From an uncultured Flavobacteriaceae bacterium (GTDB taxonomy: Bacteria > Bacteroidota > Bacteroidia > Flavobacteriales > Flavobacteriaceae), in contig CANLQD010000003.1 of assembly GCA_947493175.1 (NCBI GenBank), forward strand, positions 620,001 through 684,000: DNA of 64,000 bases, written 5' to 3'. Positions within the stretch are counted from its first letter, which is position 1; each line of letters starts with the position of its first letter. Shown here one piece after another: positions 17,620 through 27,749 of this stretch. The translations under genes were made by a program, and so were the position numbers. Below the pieces are notes generated by a model. The model had not been told where the DNA came from and made no database searches. It saw only the letters and a list, made by a program, of their open reading frames with translations.

Positions 17620-20600
17620 TTATAATTTAAAAACGGGGCGCCAACCAAACCTTGTGGAATTGATATCTTCATTGGTCATACCCTTAATGACATCACCGTC
17701 GAAGTATTTGTGTTCATTCGGAAACATGGTTGGGAATGGCACATAACTTTTATCGTTTGCAACGATATAATCATTAATCAACTCCTTGGCGTCATCAGAC
17801 TTTTGATAAACGCGGGAAAGTAAATCCTTTGATGGCAAGTCAAAGTTTTCAACATCAGTAAACCTACTGAATACGGTTTGAATACCTTCTTTGTTAAACT
17901 GTTTCCGTGGAATTGCATAAATAATATTCTTATCCCTATAACCCACCAGCTTATAATCAACACTTCTATCACACAACTCTTGATCAAAACCATAGGCCAA
18001 CATCTTAATAAGTTCGTTGGTCTTCATTACTCTGTTGAAAGTATACTCTTTCAAAAGGTTTTTCCACTTTTTCAAATAACTTTTCAAGCCAAATCGATCT
18101 TCATAAGTTTTTAGCAAACCGTTGTCATAAAGTTCATTAAATATACGCAAGGAGATAGCGGTAAGAAACTGTCTATCAGACTCATCTTTTTTAGGGATTG
18201 TGTCTAAAATTTGATCAATAGTTATAAGTAGTTGACCTGCCTCCTGTCGTTTGACCCATAGTGTAAAATGATTCAATATTTCATCAAACAAAGAGCTTTC
18301 CATGTTCGCAATGTTTAAGAATTCTCCCATCAGCAAATTACCGGCATTCGAAGACCATGTGCGACAACAATATTCAAACAATACTATTTTATCCTTTGTA
18401 TTATGAAAAAGAATAAATACTTCAGGGGAATCAAGTTTATGATACGCATAAACAGATGACACCAATTCTGTTCTATTATTTCCCGATATAAACTCTTTGA
18501 AAAGGATTTGTAGGTTTTTGTCTATCTTAAGAACTCTAGCAAGACAGTTCGCCAATATGATCTTATCATGTTTCGAAAGAGTTTCCCTTTCAAATGTTCT
18601 CATCAAATCATCCGCTAGGATTTGAAGGTTTTCAGCCTTTCTATTGAGGAACAAAATGTAGTCTTCGGATAGAATTTCTTTCAACACGCCTTTATCCCTT
18701 TCTGAATTGATAATTGATTTCAAAACCACAATAAGGTCATCTACACGAAAACTCAGTTTAAAAATTTCCAAGGAATTTTTCTTTGCCAAAGAACTAATTA
18801 GATTATGAACTACCCCTTCAACTCTTGCTTGTTTATCCTTATCCGGGTTTTTTTTGGCTGTATTTCTGATATAATCGGATATGTAGTCTTCTTGTATGGT
18901 TATTGCTGCCGCTCCATCTTGCATGAATTTATCAGGCAGACTAGAATGTTCATTTAAGATTCCGGAGGCCTCACAAGATTTAATAAAAATTTTGGCCGTT
19001 TTAATATCCGAAATCATATTGTTAGACCAAGGAATTATCCGTTCAGGAATTATGTTTTTTATAGAAGCCCGAGTCTCCTCAGAGGAATCTCTTCTATAAT
19101 TGTATATTCTATTCATTGTAATATTTCCCAATACTTTGATAATATCAATGTCTCTTTCTTCTAGTAAAATCGTATCCACGGCCTCTTTTGTAAAACCTTC
19201 TTTTGGCAAGCTTTTAATTTTACTTATCTGATCATCCGCGCTATAAGCGGTTTTGGTGATACTGTTCAGTACAGGTTTAAGAATCTTTTCTATTTCGTTT
19301 CTGACCAGCTCGTCTAGCTCAACCCCTTGGTTCGAAACCGACAGTATTCTCAACAGATATGTTGAAAAGGAGTGGATAGATTTCAACCAAGGTTTGGAAG
19401 TTATCGTTGCGGCGCTTTCATTCCAATCTTTTACTATCTGTAAAGCCTCTTCGTAGCTCCATAGCCTACTCTTTATTTCGAGATTATATATTCTAGATTT
19501 ATCAAGAGGTTGAAATACCCGTGCAGCAAGCACAAATTTTATGTTATAGGCAGATTTCGATGATAGAAAAGATAAAATATCTTTGTATAGGTTCTCGGAA
19601 TATTCCAAGTTATCGATAACCAGCAATAATTCGATACTTCTCCTGTTAAGTAGCACCCATAGCACATCTTTTACGATATGGGACTCACTTTGTGAAACAT
19701 CGAAGATTTCGTTCAAATCGATATAATCCAATATCCTGTTTACGAAAGCATCGTATTTTCCTATGTACTCTTTGATATCCGATATATCATCATGGGAATT
19801 AAAGCATATGATCAGTGTATTGCTATGAATTACATTCCGTATAAGGTAATCGAGTAATTCGGTCTTGCCCGAACCCGGTTGGCCCTCAATTTGAATTAAT
19901 CTACTCTCATTAATTGAATCATAGCCTTTTACCCTATTTTCCAATAACTGAACCGGTATTCTTTTACTATTGCCAAAATCTAGATGCCCGAAAACATTCT
20001 TTTCCAAAAACCGTGATTTGGCCAAATTCTGTAGGGAAACGATTTTCCCTACTTCATAATAAAACTCCTGCTGTTCGTACAATCTTTCTTGTTTGGCATT
20101 CTCATATTCCGGAAAGAACAGGTGAGGTAAAAATAGCTCCAACAGAAGTTTAGATTCTGGAAACCAGTCGGTGGATACTACTTTTAACTTGTCATACAAA
20201 TCGATTAACTTTTCCTTGGATTTGACAATATAGTTAGGCATTCGTATCCAAATTCGAAGCTCAGCGTGATGACCCAAAATGTTGAAAAGCTTTTTTGAAA
20301 TTCCGTTTTCAGTATCGCTGTTCCTTAAATTGGCTTTAAAAGCATTGACCACATCTTCGTTGGTTACCTCATGAATGTCCTGGTTTAGGAATAGTGACAT
20401 ATCAAAATAGAGATAGTAGTCCGAAGACGGGCATAGCGTGTCTTCATTATGGGCATCAAATTCTAAAGGGATGAATTTTGACCCGGACTCAAATGGTTTT
20501 TTGGATGTATTGGGAGATTTGAACCTCTTTATCCAATTATTTAGTACCTCATTCGCAAACTTTTCGATTCTTTTTTCTTCCGTACGATTTATGGGAAGAT

Positions 20601-20766
20601 TATTTTGCAATCTATCTCTTATTGTTCTAACGGAAGAAAGATATGGTCTCATAAAATCATTGAAAAAATAGGGCAATACCAGACCAAAAATTGTTCCCAC
20701 GAGGCCTACACCAATTTCATAGACCCATGCATAGTTGTCAGGTTCCTTTGCAGTATCTTCAATCAT
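17620..20766 (-). CDS. Membrane-anchored STAND/NACHT-like P-loop NTPase
   Basis: This is a 1048-residue protein. One TM segment lies at about 16-35. An uncharacterised domain follows (about 60-260). Next is an AAA/STAND-type NTPase core with Walker A G295-Q-P-G-S-G-K-T302, Walker B L-L-V-I-D385-N-L-E, and F-V-L-A-A-R-V near 411-417 as the sensor-1-like strand. The remaining 550 residues are helical, without a recognised repeat, and could be the ligand-sensing arm. STAND NTPases switch between ADP- and ATP-bound states to trigger effectors in immunity or signalling. Here the N-terminal membrane segment might itself be the effector, which is inference. It is followed in the same direction by nothing close, and is preceded 155 bases upstream by a four-TM gene. 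Confidence 0.7.
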   Translation of the reverse strand: MIEDTAKEPDNYAWVYEIGVGLVGTIFGLVLPYFFNDFMRPYLSSVRTIRDRLQNNLPINRTEEKRIEKFANEVLNNWIKRFKSPNTSKKPFESGSKFIPLEFDAHNEDTLCPSSDYYLYFDMSLFLNQDIHEVTNEDVVNAFKANLRNSDTENGISKKLFNILGHHAELRIWIRMPNYIVKSKEKLIDLYDKLKVVSTDWFPESKLLLELFLPHLFFPEYENAKQERLYEQQEFYYEVGKIVSLQNLAKSRFLEKNVFGHLDFGNSKRIPVQLLENRVKGYDSINESRLIQIEGQPGSGKTELLDYLIRNVIHSNTLIICFNSHDDISDIKEYIGKYDAFVNRILDYIDLNEIFDVSQSESHIVKDVLWVLLNRRSIELLLVIDNLEYSENLYKDILSFLSSKSAYNIKFVLAARVFQPLDKSRIYNLEIKSRLWSYEEALQIVKDWNESAATITSKPWLKSIHSFSTYLLRILSVSNQGVELDELVRNEIEKILKPVLNSITKTAYSADDQISKIKSLPKEGFTKEAVDTILLEERDIDIIKVLGNITMNRIYNYRRDSSEETRASIKNIIPERIIPWSNNMISDIKTAKIFIKSCEASGILNEHSSLPDKFMQDGAAAITIQEDYISDYIRNTAKKNPDKDKQARVEGVVHNLISSLAKKNSLEIFKLSFRVDDLIVVLKSIINSERDKGVLKEILSEDYILFLNRKAENLQILADDLMRTFERETLSKHDKIILANCLARVLKIDKNLQILFKEFISGNNRTELVSSVYAYHKLDSPEVFILFHNTKDKIVLFEYCCRTWSSNAGNLLMGEFLNIANMESSLFDEILNHFTLWVKRQEAGQLLITIDQILDTIPKKDESDRQFLTAISLRIFNELYDNGLLKTYEDRFGLKSYLKKWKNLLKEYTFNRVMKTNELIKMLAYGFDQELCDRSVDYKLVGYRDKNIIYAIPRKQFNKEGIQTVFSRFTDVENFDLPSKDLLSRVYQKSDDAKELINDYIVANDKSYVPFPTMFPNEHKYFDGDVIKGMTNEDINSTRFGWRPVFKL

Positions 20767-20921
20767 TTTAAATAAGATTAGTTAAACATTTATTCAAAGT
20801 CGCTATTCATCAGAGTGGCTTATCGCTGTTTACATTCATTGAGGGTTACAATAATTCTTCATCGTAGTTAAAACTGTTGCCCTTGCAAGTCATTCAGCAC
20901 CGTACCAAAAAGTTGGCAAAT

Positions 20922-22322
20922 TTACATTTTGGGCTGCTGCTTATCCACTTTCTCAAACACATCTTGAAACACCTTCTTAAGTAGGGTATCGGAAATCTCA
21001 TAATTGGGATGCTCTTTCGGGTTTTTGTTCATTTTCTTGAAAGCTTTCTTGAAGGCTTTATGCAAGTTCTTGACATTCCCTTTTTCGAAATCGGAATGCG
21101 CATTCAACTTGGATTGGTATGTTGAGAGCAGGTAAGCAGCATTTGTATCGGGAAAGAGTTTCTTTAGTTCTTCCTTATTCGTTTCGGCCAAAAGATAATA
21201 GAGTCTCCCTTTAAAATAGCGTATATAGGACCTGGAATAGAAGATTGGAACCAACTTTTTGCTGTTCATCATCTGTATTCGGTACAGAAAAAACATCCAG
21301 CAGTAGTAATCGATTGAAAACTTACCGTAAATCAGTTCTGGTAGTTCCTTTACATACCTTCTTATCCAAAATACCAAAAAGGAACTACTAGCTAGCAACA
21401 GTACAACGGGTAAGACAATTTCCATTCCATAACCGATCCAATCTCCCCAGGCCAAATTTGAAAACCGGGTAAAATCGGCCGGGCCAAATTGTTTGATTAG
21501 AAAATAAAGTGAAAACAGGTAAATAAGACCAAAAGAAGCGAAAGCTATTTGGGTAATCTTCCGAGGATATTCCCATCCGTACACATAATACCTTTTTTCG
21601 ATAGGCGGGCTCTCCAACATGGGGCTCTTTTCCTTTTTCCGGTACATGAATTGAAAATACTTGAACAGGTTTGATCCTAAGGGAATTGAATTATCTTGCT
21701 TGTATAACGGGTAAATAATTTTATTGAAGAAGTCAACATCCCTATCAACCTTTTTCCCATCTTCTTCGACACAATCCAAAGTTTCGGTAAACGGTATCAA
21801 CTGCGTTGGCAGACTAAAGATAAAATTGCTTTTATCCAATGCCTTTGTGTAGGCCTTTCGTTCATCCTCATCGGAGCGAAACTTGTTCACTTGGTTGCCA
21901 TTTAATCGAGACATCACAAACTCCCAACCAAAATAGTGTTGAATACCTTTATCCTCTGCCGTCACTTCGTATTCTTGGTATTTTTTAATGTACTCCTTAT
22001 CCTTCCAATGTTTTTTGAGTGTAATGTTCTTATAAGGAATCGCATGTATCTCCTGCATTAATAATTGCATATACCCTATCAGTCGATTGTGCGATTTAAA
22101 CTTGTACCATACCACCTCGAATAGAAATGTTAGAATGGTCATTGCTATAAAGAAAAGGGTCAAGGTACCTGAAGGGCTTATGTCCTGATTAAAATAAAAT
22201 TTGACAAAACCGGAAAACCCGGTTACGGTGATAATATATCCTATGTATCGGGTGATACAGCTGCGTACTTCGGCCGTATCGGCCTTTAAATTTTGGTATT
22301 CTTTGTCGGAAAAATGGTTCAT
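20922..22322 (-). CDS. Four-TM membrane protein of unknown function
   Basis: I do not recognise this 466-residue protein. It has a pair of hydrophobic helices near the N terminus (about 24-44 and 50-72), a cytoplasmic-looking charged stretch, and a second pair (about 260-282 and 302-325). The C-terminal tail of 140 residues is lysine-rich (K-K-A-F-K-K-M-N-K-N). The N-terminal TM pair after a short helix is loosely SLATT-like, but the length is not. It is encoded upstream of, and on the same strand as, the membrane NTPase gene with a 155-base gap. Co-function in a membrane complex is possible but unproven. Confidence 0.6.
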   Translation of the reverse strand: MNHFSDKEYQNLKADTAEVRSCITRYIGYIITVTGFSGFVKFYFNQDISPSGTLTLFFIAMTILTFLFEVVWYKFKSHNRLIGYMQLLMQEIHAIPYKNITLKKHWKDKEYIKKYQEYEVTAEDKGIQHYFGWEFVMSRLNGNQVNKFRSDEDERKAYTKALDKSNFIFSLPTQLIPFTETLDCVEEDGKKVDRDVDFFNKIIYPLYKQDNSIPLGSNLFKYFQFMYRKKEKSPMLESPPIEKRYYVYGWEYPRKITQIAFASFGLIYLFSLYFLIKQFGPADFTRFSNLAWGDWIGYGMEIVLPVVLLLASSSFLVFWIRRYVKELPELIYGKFSIDYYCWMFFLYRIQMMNSKKLVPIFYSRSYIRYFKGRLYYLLAETNKEELKKLFPDTNAAYLLSTYQSKLNAHSDFEKGNVKNLHKAFKKAFKKMNKNPKEHPNYEISDTLLKKVFQDVFEKVDKQQPKM

Positions 22323-22960
22323 TGGTTTTGGTCGGTTGTAACTTGGTTTTTAAATACCAGCAACTTAATAAGAATTTATCTCTTTTGAAAGAAATATATC
22401 CTTACGTGAAAATTCCCAGGAGATTTTCCCTTAGTAAAAAACGTAGTAACATTTATTGATAGATTAAAGATGGATTCACCCCAACATGATGAAATAATGC
22501 TCCTTAGGGATTTAAGAAAGACTATTGATATAACTTAACCGTACCAAATCCTAATTAACACAATCCTACCTTTTGCCTGCTTGGTTCATATGACTTCGTA
22601 AATAATAAGTGTTATGCTACGAAATCTTTATATTAATAACATTGTGGCAGACTAGGAAAAAATCTTTAAAACGCATCAATCAATTTATAGCTCCTAAATT
22701 GCGTGAACGCTATTTAATAGGGCATATAAGAAATGAATAGATAGACCTTAACAGTATATTTCTTATATTGGGCTCCTTGAAAAACGCCCCAAGTTTTTCC
22801 TCTTCCCACTTTATTCTTTAAGTGTTTATCCTTGAAATGGGCTTTTTGAACCGATATAAGCTATCGTCCAAGTATTTTTTAAAGTTTTATTCATAGAGAA
22901 CACCTCCTAACGCGCCCAAAAGAAAGCACTTGTCCCCATGCCAAAAAATAAGTTCTAAAA
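22323..22960. other. Divergent intergenic region without a gene
   Basis: The 638-base AT-rich gap lies between divergent genes. Frames here are short and broken; the longest ATG frame noticed encodes only 22 residues near 22470. No tRNA-like, repeat or terminator structure stood out. Promoters for both neighbours are expected here but were not identified. Confidence 0.4.
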
Positions 22961-25258
22961 ATGAAAATGTTCACCGAATTAATAAAAGAATTAAGCGACC
23001 CAGGGTCTGATGCGCAACGAATCGTCAACGAAGAAAACCAACTATTCAATTTTGTTTCTTCTTCTTTGGAAGACTTTCAACTGACCTTTGCCGAACAGGT
23101 ATTGTTGGTGGAAGGCAGTCAACTGGGCGTGGCAGATTGCGTCATTCCGCCCTATGTTGAATATGAAAACCTTTTAAAGGACAACTTTTCCAATCCGTTT
23201 GTGATCCGGTCCGAAATTATAGAGTGGGTACTCAACCCCAAAGTTACTGAGGTCTTATTTAAAACAGGGTCATTGGAGGTTAAAGGGGTTGATTTTATAG
23301 CATCCGAAGATATGGGGTTATATGACCGAATTACATTATTAAATCATAGCAACAAGTTTTCACTGAATCTAGAGAACCAAAAGGTATCGGTAAATTTAAA
23401 ATTTAGACAGTGTAAATTTTTTTCCGGTGTTAGCCTTAGCAATACATCTGTCAAAAACCTCATTTTTGACCAATGTTGGTTCGGCAAGGTTTATTCAGGG
23501 GAGAGCCTTTTAGCATCAGACGCCCATATTAATGGTAGTTTAACTATAACGGTCCCTGCCAATAACTTGCCTGATCCAAATACACAAGCATGGACAGTTT
23601 TGGAGGGTCATATCGATTTGTCACATTCAACTATCTCGGGATTTCTAGAAATTGAGGGTTATAGAAACACAAGGGACTTTCAAACATCAATTATTGTTAA
23701 AGGTGTTTTGAATCTCAATGGTTTACAAGTAAAGCAAATAGCACTTCAAGATATTTCAATAAAAAATGAACTTGAACTGACCAATGCAAGGTTTCAAGGT
23801 CTATCCATCCACGGCTCTAGATTGAAATCGGTATCAGGGGGGGGCATTGTTTGCAATACGCTCTTTATTAGAGGGGGAACCCTTATAGAACAAGGGGCCT
23901 TCTTTCATAAATCGATAGTACATCTTGATTTGGAGTGCAGTGGTTCTTTTATAGGGGCATCAGGTGACACGGGAGGTATTGCACTCTGCATTAGCTCTTC
24001 AAACATACAAAACCTGATACTCGGAGAAGGTTCCGTACTATTTTCGGGTATATTAGACCTTAGAAACTGTACTATTAAGAATAAACTCTCATTAGGTGAC
24101 ACCATGATTCTAGGTGCTCATATCGACCAAAGACATATGGCCATTCGCGCCATCAATCTTAGGGTAAATAATATGATTGATTTTAAAAGAGACCTGCCAT
24201 CACCAAGAATGTCCTATTTACAGTTTCATAATAAAATCAAAAAAAAGATTGAAGAATTTAAGGCTTCGTACGTGCCTGAATACATCGATTTTATAAAACT
24301 TCATACTAAAACTAAGAGTTATTTACATAAACAACAATCCTATAACAGATCGATAAGTTTTGTTTTCAAAGAAATTCGAGAAAATCACTTCGATAAACAT
24401 GAAGTCATCCTTTCGGTATTGGAATCCGGGAGACCTATTACCAACCTATTTTTTGGAGAAATAAACTTTCGACATTCAAGTATCAACGGATCGTTCGATT
24501 TAAGGGAGACCTATATTATAACAGACCGTGGTGATAAGGCTTTAGACCTGCAATTTGCAAAAATCGAAAACTCCTTGTTCATTAACGAAATTATTGCTCC
24601 TGAAGGGGAAATCGATTTGGGAAATTCCTACATAGGAAATCTATTCATAAAGCTGCCCGATAAGATGGGAGAAGATTCTCCTCTAAAACTCATCGGGTCC
24701 AAATACGATTACATCGAGTGCAATACAACTACCGCAAATGACACTAAAAGATTTTATCAGGCCAAATGGATCAAGAAACAATCACATCGAGACAATTTTC
24801 GACAGCCTTACGAGCAGTTTGCCAAAGCCCTTATGCAGGCAGGGGAGGATGGCAAAGCGCGGGATGTTTTAGTTTTTCACAGGCCTTGGAGCAGTCGGGC
24901 GGAATGGGCCGCTCGAATAACTGTAAAAGGTTTTTATCTTTTGGGTAAAAGACTCCAAATAGCCCTTATCTCAATCAGTATTTTGTTAGCAATTGGTTCG
25001 GTTTACTTTGAATGGATGTACAATCAAGGGTATTTAAAGATTAAAGATAGACCGCATTATTTGCCAATTGATGGCTTTCAATTATCTCTAGATCGTATAC
25101 TACCGATTGTCAACATCGGCCCGGATTGGAACTTCTATTTTGAAGTTGCTACACCATGGTTCCACAAATTATATTATGATGTTCACTCTATGGTTGGCCT
25201 TATTTTAATATCACTACTGATCGTAAACATAGCTCGCACTCGAAAAGGCAGTAGTTAG
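22961..25258 (+). CDS. Beta-helix (pentapeptide-like) protein with two C-terminal TM segments
   Basis: This 765-residue protein is mostly short beta-strand repeats with hydrophobic/small/N-x-x patterns (for example I-D-L-S-H-S-T-I-S-G-F-L and L-D-L-R-N-C-T-I-K-N). This is typical of pentapeptide/bactofilin-like beta-helices. Near 600-630 is a conserved-looking helical segment (Q-P-Y-E-Q-F-A-K-A-L...A-R-D-V-L). Proteins that databases label 'membrane-associated oxidoreductase' carry the same segment, although no redox motif is visible here. Two TM helices close the protein (about 660-680 and 738-758). The membrane-tethered scaffold probably faces the cytoplasm. It overlaps the convergent next gene by 4 bases. 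Confidence 0.65.
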   Translation: MKMFTELIKELSDPGSDAQRIVNEENQLFNFVSSSLEDFQLTFAEQVLLVEGSQLGVADCVIPPYVEYENLLKDNFSNPFVIRSEIIEWVLNPKVTEVLFKTGSLEVKGVDFIASEDMGLYDRITLLNHSNKFSLNLENQKVSVNLKFRQCKFFSGVSLSNTSVKNLIFDQCWFGKVYSGESLLASDAHINGSLTITVPANNLPDPNTQAWTVLEGHIDLSHSTISGFLEIEGYRNTRDFQTSIIVKGVLNLNGLQVKQIALQDISIKNELELTNARFQGLSIHGSRLKSVSGGGIVCNTLFIRGGTLIEQGAFFHKSIVHLDLECSGSFIGASGDTGGIALCISSSNIQNLILGEGSVLFSGILDLRNCTIKNKLSLGDTMILGAHIDQRHMAIRAINLRVNNMIDFKRDLPSPRMSYLQFHNKIKKKIEEFKASYVPEYIDFIKLHTKTKSYLHKQQSYNRSISFVFKEIRENHFDKHEVILSVLESGRPITNLFFGEINFRHSSINGSFDLRETYIITDRGDKALDLQFAKIENSLFINEIIAPEGEIDLGNSYIGNLFIKLPDKMGEDSPLKLIGSKYDYIECNTTTANDTKRFYQAKWIKKQSHRDNFRQPYEQFAKALMQAGEDGKARDVLVFHRPWSSRAEWAARITVKGFYLLGKRLQIALISISILLAIGSVYFEWMYNQGYLKIKDRPHYLPIDGFQLSLDRILPIVNIGPDWNFYFEVATPWFHKLYYDVHSMVGLILISLLIVNIARTRKGSS

Positions 25259-26196
25259 TTAGCGGAATTGACTCCCAGCTTTTTTTTATTGCTTTCAGAT
25301 AGCGCATATAAGGTTTTCTCTTCCTTTAGTTTCTTTGCTTCTAAATCGTTTTTTTTCTTTTGTTCGGTTTCTTCAAGAATATCATAGTGGCTTAGAATTT
25401 TTTCTTCATCCATGCTTATATTAGCAGATGACTCAACAATAATTTGCGCAGTAAATAGACTATCCTTAAACAACATATGGCAATCTTTCCAGACGGCCGT
25501 TTCCTCTTCCACGCTTACATTAACTTTATGATCTTCACCGTATTTTCTTTCAAAATACCTTTTCAAATTTTTGTGAAATTCAAAGTTCTTCTCTTTAACT
25601 TCTTGCTGAACTTCCGCGCCCTCTGGACTCGTTCGTCTCATTCTTTCGTGATAGGTCTCAATACGATTCAAAAGCAATTCATATGAATCCGAAATCTTAT
25701 CGTTCGACAATAAATAAGGTTCGATAATCTCAAAACGCCCCCACCTTCCAGCCACATTATCAAAAAACAGCCGAGAATAGGTAATCACTTTTTTACTATC
25801 CTTTATCCAATCTGAAGAAGAAATCTTCGTGCCATTCCCTATACCGGACGTATTGATAAACTTGAAAAGATCATAAAACGGCGTATTGGTACCATCCAGT
25901 ATAAAAGCTTTTCCATATTTATTACAGTAAAAAAACCTTAAAGGGATACCCTTTCTAATATCAGATGGGGCATCACATTGGTAGAGAGTAAACCCAAAAT
26001 CCTGTGTTTGAAACAGCTGTATATTCCTTGCCTTCCAAAGACTCTTGGTTGCTGTCTTCGGATTAAATTTTAACAGTTGTACATCCTGATTGATTTTCAC
26101 AAAATCTTCTGTCGTTAAAACAGTGTCACCTTCTATTTTTTCCCAACCATAAAAATCTTTGAGCCATTGAATCTTGATTTCACTTGTTTCTGCCAT
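25255..26196 (-). CDS. Hypothetical protein with lysine/glutamate-rich C-terminal coiled coil
   Basis: This 313-residue protein is not recognised. It looks soluble, without signal peptide or TM. The first 170 residues contain aromatic-rich strands (W-G-R-F-E-I-I-E-P-Y). The end (about 265-305) is a charged helix (E-E-T-E-Q-K-K-K-N-D-L-E-A-K-K). Its stop codon overlaps that of the convergent beta-helix gene, so transcription of the two may interfere. Codon use is like its AT-rich neighbours. Confidence 0.6.
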   Translation of the reverse strand: MAETSEIKIQWLKDFYGWEKIEGDTVLTTEDFVKINQDVQLLKFNPKTATKSLWKARNIQLFQTQDFGFTLYQCDAPSDIRKGIPLRFFYCNKYGKAFILDGTNTPFYDLFKFINTSGIGNGTKISSSDWIKDSKKVITYSRLFFDNVAGRWGRFEIIEPYLLSNDKISDSYELLLNRIETYHERMRRTSPEGAEVQQEVKEKNFEFHKNLKRYFERKYGEDHKVNVSVEEETAVWKDCHMLFKDSLFTAQIIVESSANISMDEEKILSHYDILEETEQKKKNDLEAKKLKEEKTLYALSESNKKKLGVNSAN

Positions 26197-26654
26197 TTAT
26201 ATCATTTCTAATTGTTAAAGATAAACATCCCTTCGTTTTAATAATGATAAAAGTCGAACTAGTTTACTTGATCCACATATCTTCACACCAAATAATTCCA
26301 TAGGTTTTACCATACCACCCATTCAAACTCTTAATCCTTTTCGGAAGCATAATAGCCAATGAATAGGCGATTTTCAGATATGTAGTCACCTACTTTGTAA
26401 AATTCACTGTCAAAGGATAACCGATTTCGTCAACTGTTACCATTTATATCACAGGTTCCCTAGGCAAACAAAGCAAGTAAGTACCGGAGGGACTAGAACC
26501 TACCTTTCAAAACCCTTATAAATAGAGGTCTTTAGCCAAGTTGAATAATTATGCTCACCGAATAGGTAACTCCGTCCAAGAAAGCTGGGTTCGATTCCCA
26601 ACATATCTCAAATAAGTAAAAATTTTAGTATTGCCACGTATTTTTAATAAGATT
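26197..26654. other. Non-coding stretch with tRNA-like fragments
   Basis: No gene is seen here. Two T-arm-like sequences stand close together. On the minus strand, ggagggactagaacct (26486-26501) differs by one base from the usual reverse complement of a T-arm. On the plus strand, gggttcgattccca (26587-26600) forms a three- to four-pair stem around the canonical TTCGATT loop. A frame of about 90 bases ending at 26610 can pair 5 of 7 acceptor positions (26524-26530 with 26602-26608). It has no acceptable anticodon arm. This is best read as degenerate tRNA material left by integration events. Confidence 0.3.
26554..26567 (+). repeat. Short direct repeat, left copy (pairs with 48428-48441)
   Basis: ctcaccgaataggt here is repeated exactly at 48428-48441. 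The match extends leftward as ttatg(a)ctcacc with one inserted base in the right copy, giving about 19 nearly identical positions. It sits inside the tRNA-like remnant, a usual place for an attachment-site core. Confidence 0.4.
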
Positions 26655-26995
26655 TTACCCAAGAATGTTCCTTTTCAAGACCTTGTGAATGGTTGCCGAG
26701 GAGAGAGTTTGACACCTTCATTTCTTTCAGCTCAATCTGGAGTCTTCTAGTCTCAAGCTCACGTTTGTCATGATAGTTCAGGATGGACTACTTAGTAGAG
26801 AAATTAACTTTTGTTTTTGGAGAATACATTGGTTTTCTACTCTGGTCCTTCAGACCATTAATCTCATCTTCACTATTTCTCTTTGGCCATTTTCCCAAAG
26901 GAGGTCTTGAAATTCCACATTTCGAGCAGACCTTTCCAGCATCACCCAATTTTTCAAAATGTCTAATCCGCTTTAAACGTTTCTTTTGCTCTTAA
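26655..26995 (-). pseudogene. IS481-type transposase N-terminal remnant
   Basis: Translating the minus strand from about 26995 gives an HTH and linker resembling IS481-family transposases. It reads I-R-H-F-x-K-L-G, then C-x-K-x-G-I-S-R-P, G-K-W-x-K-R, and G-L-K-D-Q-S-R-K-P. After an in-frame stop and frameshifts come E-T-R-R-L-Q-I-E-L-K and, in another frame, A-T-I-H-K-V-L-K-R-N-I-L-G ending at the stop at 26655. The catalytic DDE core is absent, there is no plausible start, and inverted ends were not found. It is a dead fragment marking past transposition beside the tRNA-like remnants. Confidence 0.65.
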
Positions 26996-27039
26996 TTAAT
27001 AATGCAATTAATTGAAACTATGTATGTGAATCACACATT

Positions 27040-27738
27040 TTAATTTAAACTAAAAAGAGCATAATAATCATTGCCTTCTTGATCTTTATTAATTTTCTTT
27101 AGGCTCTCAATGGATATTTCAACCCCAGCACCAGGACCAAACTCACTACCATCCATGTTTGAATATCCGCCCTCGTGTCTATATTCTCCATAAATTTTAG
27201 AAGTTAGTTCAGGGAAGAAACGTCCAAAAGGATCATGACATATTATTTTGAAATTTGGGTTAGACTGATTTGGAGTATACTCCCTGTAACCTATGACTAA
27301 AACAAAATGACCAGCTTTAGCATTATCATTTGTTACACTCATCATCAGCGGCCTATCTGAATCTATATTTGATACAATTTTCTCTATTGTTTGAATAGGG
27401 GAGGTGGTTATAGAATTTTTCATTTTAGCCTGACTCGAATTTACAATAGCTTTTGCATTCCACCACCAAACTATGTTTTCCCAACTGTTTGTTACCATTT
27501 TGTTTGGCCTATTTGGATTCTCATTAATTGATTTATAGATATCACCTATATTTTCACTTTTGCCAGGAACATCAAAATACATCGATAACATTTTAAGGCA
27601 AGTTGATTGGCAAGTTTTATTATTAGGTTGTACCTTATAAGGAACATCCAAAATTTTAGTTTTAGCATTTGTCCCTATTGACTCAAAGGCACTACAGAAT
27701 ACTAATATTACCATTACTACAATGAATTTGTTTTCCAT
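27040..27738 (-). CDS. Secreted C39-like cysteine peptidase
   Basis: This is a 232-residue protein with a Sec signal peptide (hydrophobic core at about 4-18). The mature part matches the peptidase C39_2 layout: V-P-Y-K-V-Q37-P-N-N-K-T-C43 gives the oxyanion-hole glutamine and probable nucleophile C43. G-H-F-V-L-V-I-G-Y supplies the histidine, and H-D-P-F-G the aspartate. Exported C39_2 proteins are thought to cleave peptides, often in the periplasm. It is the last gene of a three-gene secreted operon, 11 bases after the glycine-rich gene, so its natural substrate may be one of the two large co-encoded proteins. That is inference. Confidence 0.7.
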   Translation of the reverse strand: MENKFIVVMVILVFCSAFESIGTNAKTKILDVPYKVQPNNKTCQSTCLKMLSMYFDVPGKSENIGDIYKSINENPNRPNKMVTNSWENIVWWWNAKAIVNSSQAKMKNSITTSPIQTIEKIVSNIDSDRPLMMSVTNDNAKAGHFVLVIGYREYTPNQSNPNFKIICHDPFGRFFPELTSKIYGEYRHEGGYSNMDGSEFGPGAGVEISIESLKKINKDQEGNDYYALFSLN

Positions 27739-27749
27739 AAACTATAGAT

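Noticed and set aside
26521-26610. Complete tRNA gene on the plus strand
   Set aside because: The T-arm is good, but only 5 of 7 acceptor pairs form and no anticodon arm of five pairs with a seven-base loop can be drawn. It is kept only as a remnant.
26783-26995. 70-residue plus-strand frame
   Set aside because: The minus strand of the same stretch reads as an IS481-type transposase remnant, so the plus frame is a shadow.
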